Shown piece by piece: positions 60,537 to 64,000 of a DNA stretch of 64,000 bases. Below the pieces are notes generated by a model, which worked only from the letters and a program-made list of their open reading frames with translations, ran no database searches and was not told the origin of the DNA. The stretch spans positions 545,299 to 609,298 of the forward strand of contig NZ_JACVTO010000001.1 in the NCBI RefSeq assembly GCF_016518545.1, written 5' to 3'. The position numbers were made by a program, and so were the translations under genes. The first letter of the stretch is position 1. Every line of letters begins with the position of its first letter. The stretch comes from Pseudomonas sp. S30 (lineage in GTDB: Bacteria > Pseudomonadota > Gammaproteobacteria > Pseudomonadales > Pseudomonadaceae).

Positions 60537-60587
60537 CTCATGCGCTAAGACGTTCAAAGATGCGACGGCCGTCAATCGCCAAAAAGA

Positions 60588-60623
60588 CAAAACCCCTACC
60601 TGCGCGAGCAGATAGGGGTTTTG
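60588..60623 (-). terminator. rRNA operon terminator
   Basis: CAAAACCCCTA pairs with TAGGGGTTTTG around a 14-base loop just past 5S. The A/T-runs at its ends make it usable in both directions, so it may also end the stress-protein transcript. Confidence 0.88.
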
Positions 60624-60633
60624 CGGGATGAAT

Positions 60634-60748
60634 CTTGACGATGACCTACTCTCACATGGGGAAACCCCACACTACCATCGGCGATGCATCGTTTCACTGC
60701 TGAGTTCGGGATGGGATCAGGTGGTTCCAATGCTCTATGGTCGTCAAG
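60634..60748 (-). rRNA. rrf: 5S ribosomal RNA
   Basis: The minus strand starts CTTGACGACCATAGAG and ends TCGTCAAG, so that the two ends pair. The internal GGAACCACCTGATCCCATCC and GTAGTGTGGGGTTTCCCCAT are typical of Pseudomonas 5S rRNA. End positions may be off by one or two bases. Confidence 0.96.
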
Positions 60749-60897
60749 AAATCTGGTTGCCAGAGTCGCCTTGCAGCGCCTTCGGCCTATTCGGATATGT
60801 GATGTCTGTGGTTCGTCGCGAACTTTCGGTTCGTGTCGTCTTCACCACCTCAATCTGTGCCGCTGCACGAGCCGCTCAGATTGCTTGGGTGTTATAT
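60749..60897 (-). other. 23S-5S spacer
   Basis: About 150 bases between the mature 23S 3' end and 5S. They contain no tRNA gene. Sequence near the 23S ends (TCAAG...ATATAAC) should pair in the precursor for RNase III cutting. Confidence 0.6.
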
Positions 60898-63787
<2,890 letters not shown>

Positions 63788-64000
63788 ATATAACCCCAAG
63801 CAATCTGGTTATACTGTGAAGACGACATTCGCCGAAAATTCGCACGTCGCCCTTGCGGGCAGAACTCACAAATTTTACCTCAGCCTGATGCCCAGCAGTG
63901 AAACTGGCCATCAGTCTGTATCTATCACATATCCGAATTTTTAAAGAACGATCTGGCAAAAGCCAGAAATCAACATTCCGACACGACGCCAGGCGGCGTG
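63788..64000 (-). other. 16S-23S internal transcribed spacer, partial
   Basis: The visible 213 bases upstream of 23S hold a boxA-like antitermination signal, GTTCTTTAA, at about 63942-63950 on the minus strand. The usual tRNA-Ile and tRNA-Ala genes are not in the visible part and would lie further right. Confidence 0.75.

Overview
The window is about 64 kb of high-GC chromosome from a Pseudomonas, most probably the P. putida group. The main evidence is the gene order thrS-infC-rpmI-rplT-pheS-pheT-ihfA-merR-tRNA-Pro, the ribose operon next to a Pseudomonas 7A-type glutaminase-asparaginase, and an rRNA operon in the expected orientation. No insertion sequence, integrase, prophage or CRISPR array was seen. 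Nearly everything is ordinary chromosomal metabolism and translation, plus one small island that looks like an unfamiliar peptide-modification operon.

Layout. 1-3.5 kb: a truncated aldo/keto reductase and a run of small, mostly secreted or membrane proteins, two of them built from 11-residue repeats. 3.7-11.6 kb (minus): tRNA-Pro and the translation operon. Its leader holds a hairpin that mimics the tRNA-Thr anticodon arm, infC appears to start at AUU, and a terminator-like attenuator precedes pheS. 11.6-13.1 kb: small secreted proteins and a cold-shock gene. 13.1-20.2 kb (minus): rbsB-rbsA-rbsC-rbsR-rbsK-rbsD plus a periplasmic nucleoside hydrolase, so that ribonucleosides can be hydrolysed outside the inner membrane and the ribose imported and phosphorylated. 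20.5-32.6 kb: asparaginase, endonuclease I, an RTX lipase, topoisomerase III, glutaminase, a GST, a TSUP permease, nudC, a crotonase and an rnz gene with a probable one-base frameshift. 32.7-36.7 kb: a membrane protein with a sugar dehydrogenase, glpT and sodC.

36.8-45.1 kb is a complete reductive pyrimidine-degradation locus. PreT/PreA reduce uracil or thymine, the dihydropyrimidinase opens the ring, the carbamoyl hydrolase releases the beta-amino acid, an NCS1 permease brings in substrate, and a RutR-like TetR protein probably regulates the set through repeated sites in an AT-rich divergent promoter. A TonB-dependent receptor follows.

47.6-50.0 kb is the most unusual part: a 47-residue peptide without cysteine, a hairpin, a YcaO-fold protein whose ATP-site signature is partly altered, and an overlapping SAM-dependent methyltransferase. 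It resembles a minimal RiPP-type operon with no recognisable transporter, ThiF-like partner or dehydrogenase. Its product cannot be deduced from the sequence.

50.0-60.5 kb returns to housekeeping and envelope genes (AI-2E permease, trhP, DUF411, zapE-like ATPase, sugar dehydrogenase, LEA-2 protein, ElaB-like protein, miaE, universal stress protein). The right end carries 5S and 23S rRNA genes on the minus strand and part of the 16S-23S spacer; the 16S gene lies outside the window.
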